Positions 7,087-13,683 are shown, numbered from the stretch's first letter. The stretch is 13,683 bases of DNA from Verrucomicrobiota bacterium (GCA_009885275.1 VFKY01000042.1:1-13683), one strand, 5' to 3'. Numbers and translations are program-made. Notes: a model not told the origin generated them from the letters alone.

Positions 7087-7866
7087 ATGAAAACTTTGTT
7101 TCTTAGTAACACATTAGATGTCAATTCGAGAACGGGTGGACGAAGTTCAACCAAAAATCGTAATGACGGAAATTTGTTTTGGTGGACCATTTTAATTACG
7201 CTTCTTCTAGGGCTGGCAACATTCTGCTGGTTTTTCAGCATCATGGTTTTTAAGTATCCAGAAAAGCCATTTAATTATCGTGTATTATCAAATCTTGATA
7301 AACTGGAACCCATAAAAAAATTCGATCCTCTCAATGTTCCACATGGAGCGTTCTATGGTGCTCGCGAACTTCTGGCTAAATACTACAATTACAATTCTGA
7401 TCAATTACGTCTTGTAAACGATCTTTTGAAGCGCTCATACATTACAAACTATGCTGAGGAGAGTCCTCTATACATCAAAGGTGGTTTTAAAATTGTTCAA
7501 TCAAGACCACTGAATAACAATGATATGATTGATGTAGGTTGGGTTGTGCGCATTCGATCCACTGAAATTGAAGATGTCGATTTAGAATTAATCCTACCTG
7601 GTGCTGTTTCTGAAGTGGAGCCATATCAAGTTGGTGAGAGTATCAATATGGATAATAAGTCCAGTTTTGTAAGTGTAGTGAACATCGAAAAAAACTCTGC
7701 TAGTGATAGCTTGTGCGCCACCGTGATTCCAATTTCTTATGGAAGTTTTGCCACAGGCAAGCACAGTAATCTTTCATTGAAACCACCTACAAAATTAAAT
7801 TTGAGTGCATCCCTGCCAGTGCTTACAAAAGAAGAAAGCTCAAGGGTCGCCGCTCTTAATAAATAG
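7087..7866 (+). CDS. Conserved-looking single-pass membrane protein of unknown function
   Basis: I do not recognise a functional domain in this 259-residue protein. About 30 polar residues are followed by a strongly hydrophobic, aromatic stretch, FWWTILITLLLGLATFCWFF (residues 31-50), the only membrane helix. Next comes MVFKYPEKPFNYRVLSNLDK, then about 190 residues of mixed polar sequence that would lie outside the cytoplasm if the short N-terminus is inside. The soluble part has no cysteine pairs or catalytic motif that I can name. I have a memory of similar proteins (tryptophan-rich helix, PEKPFNYR-like segment) in Verrucomicrobiota, but this is unverified. It follows the IscA-like gene by 114 bases in the same direction and converges with the small gene at 7906-8157. 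An imperfect AAAGAG lies just before the ATG. The coding call is firm, the function open. Confidence 0.8.
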   Translation: MKTLFLSNTLDVNSRTGGRSSTKNRNDGNLFWWTILITLLLGLATFCWFFSIMVFKYPEKPFNYRVLSNLDKLEPIKKFDPLNVPHGAFYGARELLAKYYNYNSDQLRLVNDLLKRSYITNYAEESPLYIKGGFKIVQSRPLNNNDMIDVGWVVRIRSTEIEDVDLELILPGAVSEVEPYQVGESINMDNKSSFVSVVNIEKNSASDSLCATVIPISYGSFATGKHSNLSLKPPTKLNLSASLPVLTKEESSRVAALNK

Positions 7867-7905
7867 CCATCAATCGCCGCCAACGTTTTACCCTTAGGGT
7901 TTTTC

Positions 7906-8157
7906 TTAGGTGTTGGGAAGCTCTTCCAAGAATGCGAGGGCCTTTTGGTAACTCGATTGTTCGAGGAAGTGTCGAAGACGAGGCGGTAGATCTGCCTGAA
8001 TTCGCAGCCGAGTATTCTCAAGGGCTTCTGAGATGCTTCTTAAGGCCAAAAGGTGTTCAGTTGGGTTTGTGTCCCGCAATGCATGATCAGCAATGATACT
8101 CAATCGTTGCCTGAGAAGAGTTGTAAGCGTCACGATTGATTCGGCGGAAAGGGGCAT
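7906..8157 (-). CDS. Small hypothetical protein, predicted all-helical
   Basis: This 83-residue minus-strand frame begins with ATG at 8157 and ends with TAA 39 bases from the stop of the convergent membrane protein gene. The sequence looks like a real folded protein: heptad-like hydrophobic spacing in SIVTLTTLLRQRLSIIADHA, then LLALRSISEALENTRLRI, then a C-terminal helix around YQKALAFLEELP. It has no cysteine, signal peptide or membrane segment. No Shine-Dalgarno precedes it, in line with most genes here. Its upstream side faces dnaA, so its promoter and that of dnaA share the AT-rich spacer. I recognise no family. An overlapping frame on the same strand (7737-8021) runs antisense into the neighbouring gene and is a shadow. 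It may be a conserved lineage-specific protein; the function is unknown. Confidence 0.65.
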   Translation of the reverse strand: MPLSAESIVTLTTLLRQRLSIIADHALRDTNPTEHLLALRSISEALENTRLRIQADLPPRLRHFLEQSSYQKALAFLEELPNT

Positions 8158-8467
8158 CTTGATTTTTAAATTTAAGTGTCACGAAACAGGAAGAGAAGTC
8201 ACCTCCTTAAGTCAAGCAACATACTTTAAAAAGTATCGGCAAGTTTTCTAAAATCCATAATAGGAATCACTTTTTTCAGTGATGTGTTTTAGACGTGTTG
8301 AATAGTTTTAAAAAAGTATGAATATTTCCTTGTTTAGAAGAGCGAAGAGTCCTAAACAAATAGCATGAATTTTAAAAACTTTTTGATACATCACTGTTGA
8401 TCGTTGTTTTTTTATAAATTGAGATTCAATAAATATATTTTAAAAACGAAAACTGTTGAGGTATCAA
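8158..8467 (+). promoter_or_regulatory. AT-rich, dyad-containing region upstream of dnaA
   Basis: This 310-base stretch has no gene. Three dyads are visible: ATACTTT/AAAGTAT with a 2-base centre at 8221-8236, ATCACT/AGTGAT with a 6-base loop at 8266-8283, and TTGTTTAG/CTAAACAA with a 14-base loop at 8330-8359. The string TTTAAAAA recurs four times, near 8225, 8307, 8371 and 8439. The region must hold the dnaA promoter and probably that of the small divergent gene. It could also be part of a replication origin, but I found no sequence within two mismatches of TTATCCACA on either strand, so an oriC call is not supported. Confidence 0.45.
8458..8461 (+). promoter_or_regulatory. Ribosome binding site deciding the dnaA start
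   Basis: GAGG is followed by the 6-base spacer TATCAA and then ATG at 8468. This supports ATG 8468 over the TTG at 8456, which would overlap the site itself. Confidence 0.6.
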
Positions 8468-9961
8468 ATGATAGAAGCTGAAGGAACTGATTTATTTGTC
8501 ACTGAGCTTGCCCTGTGGAGCGGGACTGCTAAAAGCCCTATCGATCAAATTGATTCAATAGCGGGAGCTGCCAAATTATTACGCGAAAAAATTGGGGCAA
8601 CCATGTATGAGCGCTGGTTTCAGCGGATTGAATTTACAAAAGATGATAATGCCCATGTCACGCTCAAGGTTCCTAATCTGATGCATCAGTATTGGATTGA
8701 GGATAATTATTTGTCAGTCCTGCAATCGGTATTTTTAGAAGTGTTTGGAGTTCCTTGTGAAATTGAATTTATGGTTGTCGCAGAGACAGTTTCTGCAATA
8801 GAACCTCAGCAAGAGACCGTCCGTGAGGCGGCGAGAAGTATGGATCGTACTCTGGCCCCCATTGAAACTGTGGAGGTGGCACAAGGCCCGCATTTTCGCG
8901 ATGATGCTAAAATTTTGCGATTGCTCGCCGAATCCGGTTTAAATAGTCGATTTAACTTCGAATCCTTTGTGGTGGGACCCAACTGCTCTTATTCAAGTGC
9001 GGTGGCAAAGGCCGTGGCGGAAAAGCCTGGTAAAACTTACAATCCATTATTTTTGCATGGAGCAGTCGGTTTAGGGAAGACGCATCTCATGCAGGCTATC
9101 GGACAGGAGATTCTTCGTAATAAGCCACGTAAGATTGTGCGATATGTAACTAGCGAGGCATTCACGAATGAATACATCGAGGCATTACGCCACAGCAAAG
9201 TAAGCAGTTTTCGTCAAAAATATCGTAAGGTTGATGTTCTCTTGATTGATGACATTCAGTTTTTTGCTGGTAAGGGCAGCACGCAAGAAGAGTTTTTTCA
9301 TACATTTAATGATTTGTTTAATTCGTTCAAGCAAATCGTGCTCACGAGTGATAGGGCTCCGAGTGAAATCAAGAACTTGGAGGACCGACTGGTTTCCCGG
9401 TTTGAATGGGGGATGGCCACGCAGATAGAATCTCCGGACCTAGAGACTCGAACAGCCATTCTTCGCCAAAAAATGATCGATTGGACAGTCCAAGTGGAGG
9501 ACTGGGTGTTGACCTTTCTTGCAGAAAATATTCGCACCAACGTCCGTCGTCTTGAAGGCGCCCTGATGAGGGTCGCGGCCCATATATCTCTAGGGAATGG
9601 CGCACCGCTGACTCAACCTGTTGTTGAAAATTTACTTCGTGATATTCTCGAAGAATCCGACACGAAGTCCGTAACGATTGATTGGATTCAAAAAGTTGTG
9701 GCAGAGCATTTTGATATTCGCTTGGCTGACATGACCAGTCATAGGCGTCCCGCTTCGATTGCGCTGCCTCGTCAAATTGCGATGCATTTGGCTCGCGAGC
9801 TTACTCGTGGTTCACTCAAGGACATTGGTGATGCATTTGGGGGGAGAGACCACGGCACAGTGATTCACGCTTGTAAGACTATTAATAAAAAAAGTACAGA
9901 TGACGAGTTTCGCAAAACTATGGTAGTTCTAACCGAAAAAGTGAAGCAAGCGCCATTATAA
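8468..9961 (+). CDS. dnaA: Chromosomal replication initiator protein DnaA
   Basis: With ATG at 8468 the protein has 497 residues, normal for DnaA. Domain I (about 25-105) includes TMYERWFQRIEF and VPNLMHQYWIEDNYL. A variable linker follows (about 105-150). The AAA+ domain III has FNFESFVVG at 163-171, Walker A GAVGLGKTH at 198-206, Walker B VLLIDDIQFF at 257-266 and RLVSRFEWGM at 307-316, containing the arginine-finger region. Domain IV ends with the DNA-binding signature DIGDAFGGRDHGTVIHACK (about 452-470), which reads DnaA boxes. It is a cytoplasmic, ATP-dependent initiator that melts the origin and loads helicase. An in-frame TTG at 8456 would add four residues; I prefer ATG because of the GAGG at 8458-8461. 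dnaN follows after 176 bases, the ancestral order, with no recF or gyrB next to it. Confidence 0.98.
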   Translation: MIEAEGTDLFVTELALWSGTAKSPIDQIDSIAGAAKLLREKIGATMYERWFQRIEFTKDDNAHVTLKVPNLMHQYWIEDNYLSVLQSVFLEVFGVPCEIEFMVVAETVSAIEPQQETVREAARSMDRTLAPIETVEVAQGPHFRDDAKILRLLAESGLNSRFNFESFVVGPNCSYSSAVAKAVAEKPGKTYNPLFLHGAVGLGKTHLMQAIGQEILRNKPRKIVRYVTSEAFTNEYIEALRHSKVSSFRQKYRKVDVLLIDDIQFFAGKGSTQEEFFHTFNDLFNSFKQIVLTSDRAPSEIKNLEDRLVSRFEWGMATQIESPDLETRTAILRQKMIDWTVQVEDWVLTFLAENIRTNVRRLEGALMRVAAHISLGNGAPLTQPVVENLLRDILEESDTKSVTIDWIQKVVAEHFDIRLADMTSHRRPASIALPRQIAMHLARELTRGSLKDIGDAFGGRDHGTVIHACKTINKKSTDDEFRKTMVVLTEKVKQAPL

Positions 9962-10137
9962 AGCTAATTTCAGCCTTGAATACACGGCCGTTTTTTTAGA
10001 AAAAGATATCGAAAGCCCAACGAGAGCTAAATGAATGCAAGAACGTGAGATTTTTCTTTCGACAGGCATGAAGTTTACGCCCATGATGCCCTCTCGTAAT
10101 TTTATCCGTCTCACGATGAGAGGGAGCAAATCTGGCC
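9962..10137 (+). promoter_or_regulatory. dnaA-dnaN intergenic region
   Basis: This 176-base gap is long enough for a separate dnaN promoter. The only strong secondary-structure element is the hairpin just before dnaN (10089-10124), listed separately. The self-complementary ACGGCCGT at 9984-9991, followed by seven Ts, lacks a loop and is not called a terminator. No clear -35/-10 pair was seen. Confidence 0.4.
10089..10126 (+). promoter_or_regulatory. Hairpin overlapping the dnaN ribosome binding site
   Basis: CCCTCTC (10089-10095) is perfectly complementary to GAGAGGG (10118-10124), with a 22-base loop between. The right arm runs into GGGAG, so the GGAG at 10123-10126, 11 bases before the dnaN ATG, is the likely Shine-Dalgarno and is half buried in the stem. 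If this forms in the mRNA it would mask the ribosome binding site. A 22-base loop makes it only moderately stable. Confidence 0.4.
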
Positions 10138-11235
10138 ATGAAATTCTCCATCAGCAAGGAATCCTTCCTCACAGCACTTCAACAAGTGCAGCACGTTGTT
10201 AGCACCCGCACAACGTTGCCCATATTATCTAACGTCCTAATAAAAGCAGGTAAGGGGCAGATACAATTTGCCACCACCGACTTGGACGTGAGCATTAGCG
10301 GCACTGTTATTGCAGACGTTCAAGAACAGGGGGCTACCACATTGCCAGCTCGTAAGCTTGCATCCATTATACGTGAGCTACCTACAGATGATGTGGACGT
10401 TACGGTGGATGAAAAAAATGTCGCACACATTCGCAGTGGTCCAAGTTACTTCAAGGTGATGGGATTGGCGCATGACGAGTTTCCTCCCTTACCAACGTTT
10501 GACGATGCCAGAGAGTTCAAATTGGAGCAGAGAGTTCTTAAGGATTGTTTGCGCAAGACATCATATTCAATCTCAACAGATGAAACTAGATATGTCCTAA
10601 ACGGCATTCTATGTTCCTTTAAGGAAAGTATGTTGACCATGGTAGCCACAGATGGTCGTCGCTTGGCCATGGTGGAACAAGAGGTGGAGTTTCCACAGAG
10701 CCATGAAGTGGACATTATTATTCCAACCAAGGCTGTGAATGAAATACAGCGCCTGCTTTCTGATGAGGGAGAAGTGACACTTAAAGTCGGATCCGGTCAG
10801 ATTGGTTTTGATCTGGGTAACTACTTTCTCGCTAGTAAGCTAATTGAAGGTAATTACCCAAATTATCGCCAAGTCATTCCCGGTGAAAGTAAGGAGCGTA
10901 TCGCACTTGAGCGTGAACCGCTGTTGCGCATGTTGGGACGTGTTTCTCTTCTATTGAGTGACAAATCAAACTCAGTGAAGTTACACTTTACGCGTGATAA
11001 CTTGGAAATGGTTGCCAATTCTCCAGATGTCGGTGAAGCGCGTGAAAGTGTGCCTATCGCCTACAAAGGGGCAGAAATGACCATAGCATTCAACCCTGAA
11101 TTTTTTATGGCTCCTCTTCGCAATCTTGTGAGCGATGATGTTTATCTGCATCTTATTGACGAGATCAGCCCGGGTGTGCTGAGGAGTGGAACAAACTTCC
11201 TTTATGTGCTCATGCCGATGCGTGTGAACTCGTAA
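10138..11235 (+). CDS. dnaN: DNA polymerase III beta subunit (sliding clamp) DnaN
   Basis: This 365-residue protein matches the clamp family in length and layout: three repeated domains of about 120 residues forming half of the ring. The N-terminus MKFSISKESFLTALQQVQHV with STRTTLPILSNVLI is characteristic, as are TTDLDVSISG (about 46-55), DEFPPLPTF in the first domain, TDGRRLAMV in the second and the C-terminal YVLMPMRV. The ring encloses DNA and tethers the replicative polymerase, MutL, MutS and other partners through a hydrophobic cleft. The gene follows dnaA with a 176-base gap, and a small lipoprotein gene starts 19 bases after its stop, so those two are probably co-transcribed. It has one of the few visible Shine-Dalgarno-like sequences of the window (GGAG, 11 bases before ATG), inside a possible hairpin. 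Confidence 0.97.
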   Translation: MKFSISKESFLTALQQVQHVVSTRTTLPILSNVLIKAGKGQIQFATTDLDVSISGTVIADVQEQGATTLPARKLASIIRELPTDDVDVTVDEKNVAHIRSGPSYFKVMGLAHDEFPPLPTFDDAREFKLEQRVLKDCLRKTSYSISTDETRYVLNGILCSFKESMLTMVATDGRRLAMVEQEVEFPQSHEVDIIIPTKAVNEIQRLLSDEGEVTLKVGSGQIGFDLGNYFLASKLIEGNYPNYRQVIPGESKERIALEREPLLRMLGRVSLLLSDKSNSVKLHFTRDNLEMVANSPDVGEARESVPIAYKGAEMTIAFNPEFFMAPLRNLVSDDVYLHLIDEISPGVLRSGTNFLYVLMPMRVNS

Positions 11236-11254
11236 CCCATATAATCTATTCATC

Positions 11255-11725
11255 ATGCACTCTAATACACTACTGCGTATCCTTGGTTTATTTGCTTGCT
11301 TGGCTCTTACAAATTGTGCTGCACTTTTCCCTTTTAAACAGGATCAAAGTAATGCCGATAATGGTAGGAATGGTCAGTCCTTGGATAACCCGCCAACTGG
11401 TCAATCCAGATACATGGGCGAACCTTTAACGGATACCCCTGAAGCGCCTAATCCAGATGCTCCTGTAACTGATCCGAACGCAATTGCTCAAGACAAGCCA
11501 TTGCCCTCCCCAGCGGACATTGCCCCTGCTCCAAATCAACCTGTAATGCCCAAGCCAGCGGTACCTTTACAAGCAGCTTACGGTAAAATGGTTCCGGGTC
11601 GTGTGGGCTTTGTCTATCCTCCTGGTGTTGAAGCAAAGCCTGAAAACATGGTCGATGTTCGTGGATTTTCTCCCGGTGAGAAGGTTCGAGATCCTCGTAC
11701 CGGTAAAGTTTTTCTTGTGCCGTGA
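11255..11725 (+). CDS. Small proline-rich lipoprotein with conserved-looking C-terminal block
   Basis: This 156-residue protein begins with a lipoprotein-type signal, NTLLRILGLFACLALTNC, where Cys21 would be lipidated. The -1 residue Asn20 is unusual for a lipobox, so export is likely but lipidation is less sure. Residues 25-110 are low-complexity, rich in Pro, Asn, Asp and Ala, and probably disordered. The last about 45 residues, beginning KMVPGRVGFVYPPG and ending VRDPRTGKVFLVP, look ordered. I recall a similar ending in short exported proteins of Verrucomicrobiota, from memory only. The gene starts 19 bases after dnaN and ends before a strong terminator, so it probably shares the dnaN transcript. 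No function can be given; a cell-envelope location is the best inference. Confidence 0.78.
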   Translation: MHSNTLLRILGLFACLALTNCAALFPFKQDQSNADNGRNGQSLDNPPTGQSRYMGEPLTDTPEAPNPDAPVTDPNAIAQDKPLPSPADIAPAPNQPVMPKPAVPLQAAYGKMVPGRVGFVYPPGVEAKPENMVDVRGFSPGEKVRDPRTGKVFLVP

Positions 11726-11755
11726 TTACTCATCGGTGATTGATTCGAATGACAC

Positions 11756-11783
11756 AGGCGCGTTGGCATCCAACGCGCCTTTT
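11756..11783 (+). terminator. Strong rho-independent terminator between lipoprotein gene and tyrA
   Basis: A perfect 11-bp GC-rich stem (11756-11766 with 11770-11780) has a 3-base CAT loop and is followed by TTTTG. It begins 30 bases after the lipoprotein stop. Only 21 bases separate its last stem or T positions from the GTG start of tyrA. Confidence 0.88.
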
Positions 11784-11801
11784 GTTTCCAAATACTGAAT
11801 T

Positions 11802-12674
11802 GTGAACCTCTTTCAATCTAAGCGCATTGCTATTCTAGGACCCGGACTGCTCGGAGGTTCACTGTTGATGGCGATACGTCAACACTTGCCTACGGTACAT
11901 TTAAGCGTATGGGCCCGCAGTCCTAGCGCTATTGAAAAAGTGATGGCGCTGAAGCTGGCGGATATTGCAACAACCGATTTGAGTGTTGCTGTGGATCATG
12001 CGGATTTTATTATACTCTGTGTTCCGATTGAAGGGATGCCATTGCTGGCTCGCGAGATATTAGCGGCGAATGTGCAAGAGGGATGTGTTGTCACAGATGT
12101 TGGCAGTGTGAAGACTGGTGTCGTCAATGCTTTAGAAGATGTGTTTGCAAAATCGCCAATACATTTTCTTGGGAGTCATCCCATGGCGGGCTCCGAAAAA
12201 GCCGGCATCGAGTCGGCACGTTCTGATTTGTTTACGGGAGCCACAAGCATATTGACGCCCACGCTATTCACCGATGAAATCGCGATGCAGTGTGTTCGTT
12301 CATTCTGGGCTTTCATGGGATGCCGTGTCCTTGAGATGTCACCCGAGGAGCATGACAGAAAAGTAGCACGCATCAGTCATCTACCTCATCTGGCCGCAGC
12401 CGCAGTTACTATGGCCGCACTCTATGATGAGCCGAGTAATGTCCAATGTGTTGGGAATGGATTTCGCGACTCAACCCGTGTGGCGGCAGGTGATGCAGGC
12501 CTTTGGTCCGGCATTCTTTTGGAGAATCGCAAAGAAGTTATCGCTTCACTTCAGGATACACAAGCTCGTCTCGGTGAACTGCTTGCAATCCTTGAAAAGA
12601 TGGATGAAAAAGCACTGCGCCATTTTCTGAGTGATGCTAAAAAACTCCGTGATTCATTACCTGTAAGCCCCTGA
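11802..12674 (+). CDS. tyrA: Prephenate/arogenate dehydrogenase (TyrA)
   Basis: This 290-residue protein carries an N-terminal NAD(P) Rossmann motif, AILGPGLLGGS (10-20, Gly13-Gly15-Gly18). FIILCVPIEGM (69-79) and VTDVGSVKTGV (97-107) follow. The substrate-site segment LGSHPMAGSEKAG (123-135) has the conserved His126, and the helical C-terminal domain has RISHLPHLAAA (190-200) and FRDSTRVAAGD (221-231). It oxidatively decarboxylates prephenate or arogenate on the way to tyrosine; which substrate and cofactor cannot be decided by eye. It lacks a chorismate mutase domain. The start is GTG at 11802, because an in-frame TGA at 11796 rules out extension and a later ATG would remove the glycine motif. 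No Shine-Dalgarno is visible. aroA begins 9 bases after its stop, indicating a shared transcript for aromatic amino-acid synthesis. Confidence 0.94.
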   Translation: MNLFQSKRIAILGPGLLGGSLLMAIRQHLPTVHLSVWARSPSAIEKVMALKLADIATTDLSVAVDHADFIILCVPIEGMPLLAREILAANVQEGCVVTDVGSVKTGVVNALEDVFAKSPIHFLGSHPMAGSEKAGIESARSDLFTGATSILTPTLFTDEIAMQCVRSFWAFMGCRVLEMSPEEHDRKVARISHLPHLAAAAVTMAALYDEPSNVQCVGNGFRDSTRVAAGDAGLWSGILLENRKEVIASLQDTQARLGELLAILEKMDEKALRHFLSDAKKLRDSLPVSP

Positions 12675-12683
12675 TTTCATTTC

Positions 12684-13683
12684 ATGCTCGTCGTTAAAAA
12701 ACTCCAAAATGTTCCAGTGGAACTCATTGTGCCGGGCGATAAAAGTATCAGCCATCGCTCTGTAATGTTCGCCGCCCTTTGTCATGGGGTAACGACCATT
12801 GAGAATTTTCTGCCTAGTGACGATTGTTTGTGTTCGTTGAATGCCATGAAGGCATTGGGGGCCGATTACGAAGTTCTAAAAACGGATGAACGAGGCAAGC
12901 CGGTGAAGTTAAGGGTAACTGGATGCGGCATGAAATTACGCGCTCCAAAGGCACCTATAGATTGCGGAAACTCCGGCACAACGATGCGTTTGATTACTGG
13001 TATACTTGCGGCGCAACCATTCGAAACTCAATTGTTTGGGGATGACAGTTTATCCAAAAGGCCCATGAAAAGGGTGGCTGATCCTCTAGCGCTCATGGGG
13101 GGGATTGTGAAAGGCCAGGGAGATAAAATATGTGCTCCATTAACCATTCAAGGCGGAGAATTGAAATCCATTACTTACACCTTACCCGTTGCTAGTGCTC
13201 AGGTGAAAAGTGCAATTTTGCTTGCTGGATGGAATACATCTGGAACCACCTCAGTAGTCGAACCGGTAGTCACGCGTGACCACACGGAACGATTACTGGC
13301 TCATTTTGGGGTCAAATGTATCAGGGAAGGGAACACGGTTAGCATCATGGGGGGGCAAGAACCGCAAGCAAAAGATCTTTATATACCCGGTGACATTTCC
13401 AGTGCCGCATTTTGGCTGGTTGCTATTGCGGCTGTTAAGGGGGCGTTTCTTACCATCAAAAATGTTGGATTAAACCCTACTCGAACTGGTGTCATTGATG
13501 TGCTCGAGCGCATGGGCGCGAAGCTTAGTTGTACGCTTGCGGAAACAGAAGGTGAGCTGCGTGGAGACATTACCATTCATGGTGGCGAACTAAAGGGTAC
13601 GATTATTGAAGGCAACGAAATACCCAATGTCATTGATGAGCTCCCCATCTTAGCGGTCGCTGGCTCACTGGCACGTGGAAAAA
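12684..13683 (+). CDS. aroA: 3-phosphoshikimate 1-carboxyvinyltransferase (EPSP synthase), 3' end beyond window
   Basis: Translation from ATG at 12684 stays open for 333 codons to the window edge; the family is about 430 residues, so roughly 100 are missing. Seen are PGDKSISHR at 17-25 (substrate and phosphate contacts), DCGNSGTTMRL at 93-103, KRPMKRV at 125-131, SAQVKSAILLAGWN at 171-184, RDHTER at 198-203 and, near the edge, VIDELPILAVAGS. The enzyme joins phosphoenolpyruvate to shikimate-3-phosphate, the sixth step of the shikimate pathway. The GNSGTT, SAQVKSA and RDHTER forms resemble the class II (CP4/Bacillus-like) group more than the class I enterobacterial type, which has GNAGT. It follows tyrA by 9 bases. 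The start at MLVVKKLQNV fits family alignments I remember. The reading frame is unbroken. Confidence 0.95.
   Translation, partial: MLVVKKLQNVPVELIVPGDKSISHRSVMFAALCHGVTTIENFLPSDDCLCSLNAMKALGADYEVLKTDERGKPVKLRVTGCGMKLRAPKAPIDCGNSGTTMRLITGILAAQPFETQLFGDDSLSKRPMKRVADPLALMGGIVKGQGDKICAPLTIQGGELKSITYTLPVASAQVKSAILLAGWNTSGTTSVVEPVVTRDHTERLLAHFGVKCIREGNTVSIMGGQEPQAKDLYIPGDISSAAFWLVAIAAVKGAFLTIKNVGLNPTRTGVIDVLERMGAKLSCTLAETEGELRGDITIHGGELKGTIIEGNEIPNVIDELPILAVAGSLARGK

Noticed and set aside
7880..7900. ACCCTTAGGGT followed by Ts as a terminator between the convergent genes
   Set aside because: The stem is only 4 bp around a 3-base loop; too weak to support.
8158..8455. Canonical oriC with DnaA boxes
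   Set aside because: The best matches to TTATCCACA on either strand have three mismatches; AT-richness and dyads alone are not enough.
9984..9997. ACGGCCGT plus seven Ts as a terminator after dnaA
   Set aside because: The palindrome has no loop and cannot form a usable hairpin.
13276..13576. Small frames on both strands near the right edge
   Set aside because: They overlap the continuous aroA frame, which carries all expected EPSP synthase motifs.

Overview
The window reads as a bacterial chromosome segment, most likely from the phylum Verrucomicrobiota. The phylum call rests on remembered protein signatures, not a search. These are the membrane protein encoded next to the ECF sigma factor, the tryptophan-rich single-pass membrane protein downstream of the IscA-like gene, and the C-terminal block of the small lipoprotein. 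Most genes have no recognisable Shine-Dalgarno sequence. Base composition is uneven: by hand count about 57-62% GC in two lines of the left block, and about 43-50% in two lines further right. No phage, insertion sequence, CRISPR array, tRNA or rRNA was seen.

Left block (1-2230, minus strand): a compact operon transcribed as class I methyltransferase, FAD-dependent oxidoreductase of the geranylgeranyl-reductase-like group, and type III polyketide synthase (cut by the window start). The first two genes overlap and the last two are 6 bases apart. This trio suggests a polyketide, perhaps an alkylresorcinol- or alkylpyrone-type lipid, that is then oxidised and methylated. A divergent sugar phosphate isomerase/epimerase-like gene follows (2351-3214) and ends at a strong hairpin terminator.

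Centre: an ECF sigma factor and a one-helix membrane protein, probably its regulator (3540-4649), end at a second terminator. mutL converges on it from the minus strand (4699-6528). Divergent from mutL lie an IscA/HesB-type iron-sulphur carrier gene and a single-pass membrane protein of unknown function. A small helical protein of unknown function lies on the minus strand (7906-8157).

Right: a roughly 310-base AT-rich stretch with several dyads precedes dnaA (initiator, start chosen at 8468). It is followed by dnaN (beta clamp), a small proline-rich lipoprotein gene, a perfect 11-bp hairpin terminator, tyrA (prephenate/arogenate dehydrogenase, GTG start) and aroA (EPSP synthase, cut by the window end). 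The dnaA-dnaN pair sets up replication. mutL belongs to mismatch repair, which generally works with the clamp. tyrA-aroA is a shikimate/tyrosine biosynthesis pair.

Most of the window is well-recognised housekeeping content. The parts worth a second look are the polyketide trio, the unknown proteins that look specific to the lineage, and the RNA/DNA structures in front of dnaA, dnaN and the sigma gene. I found no convincing new multi-gene system.
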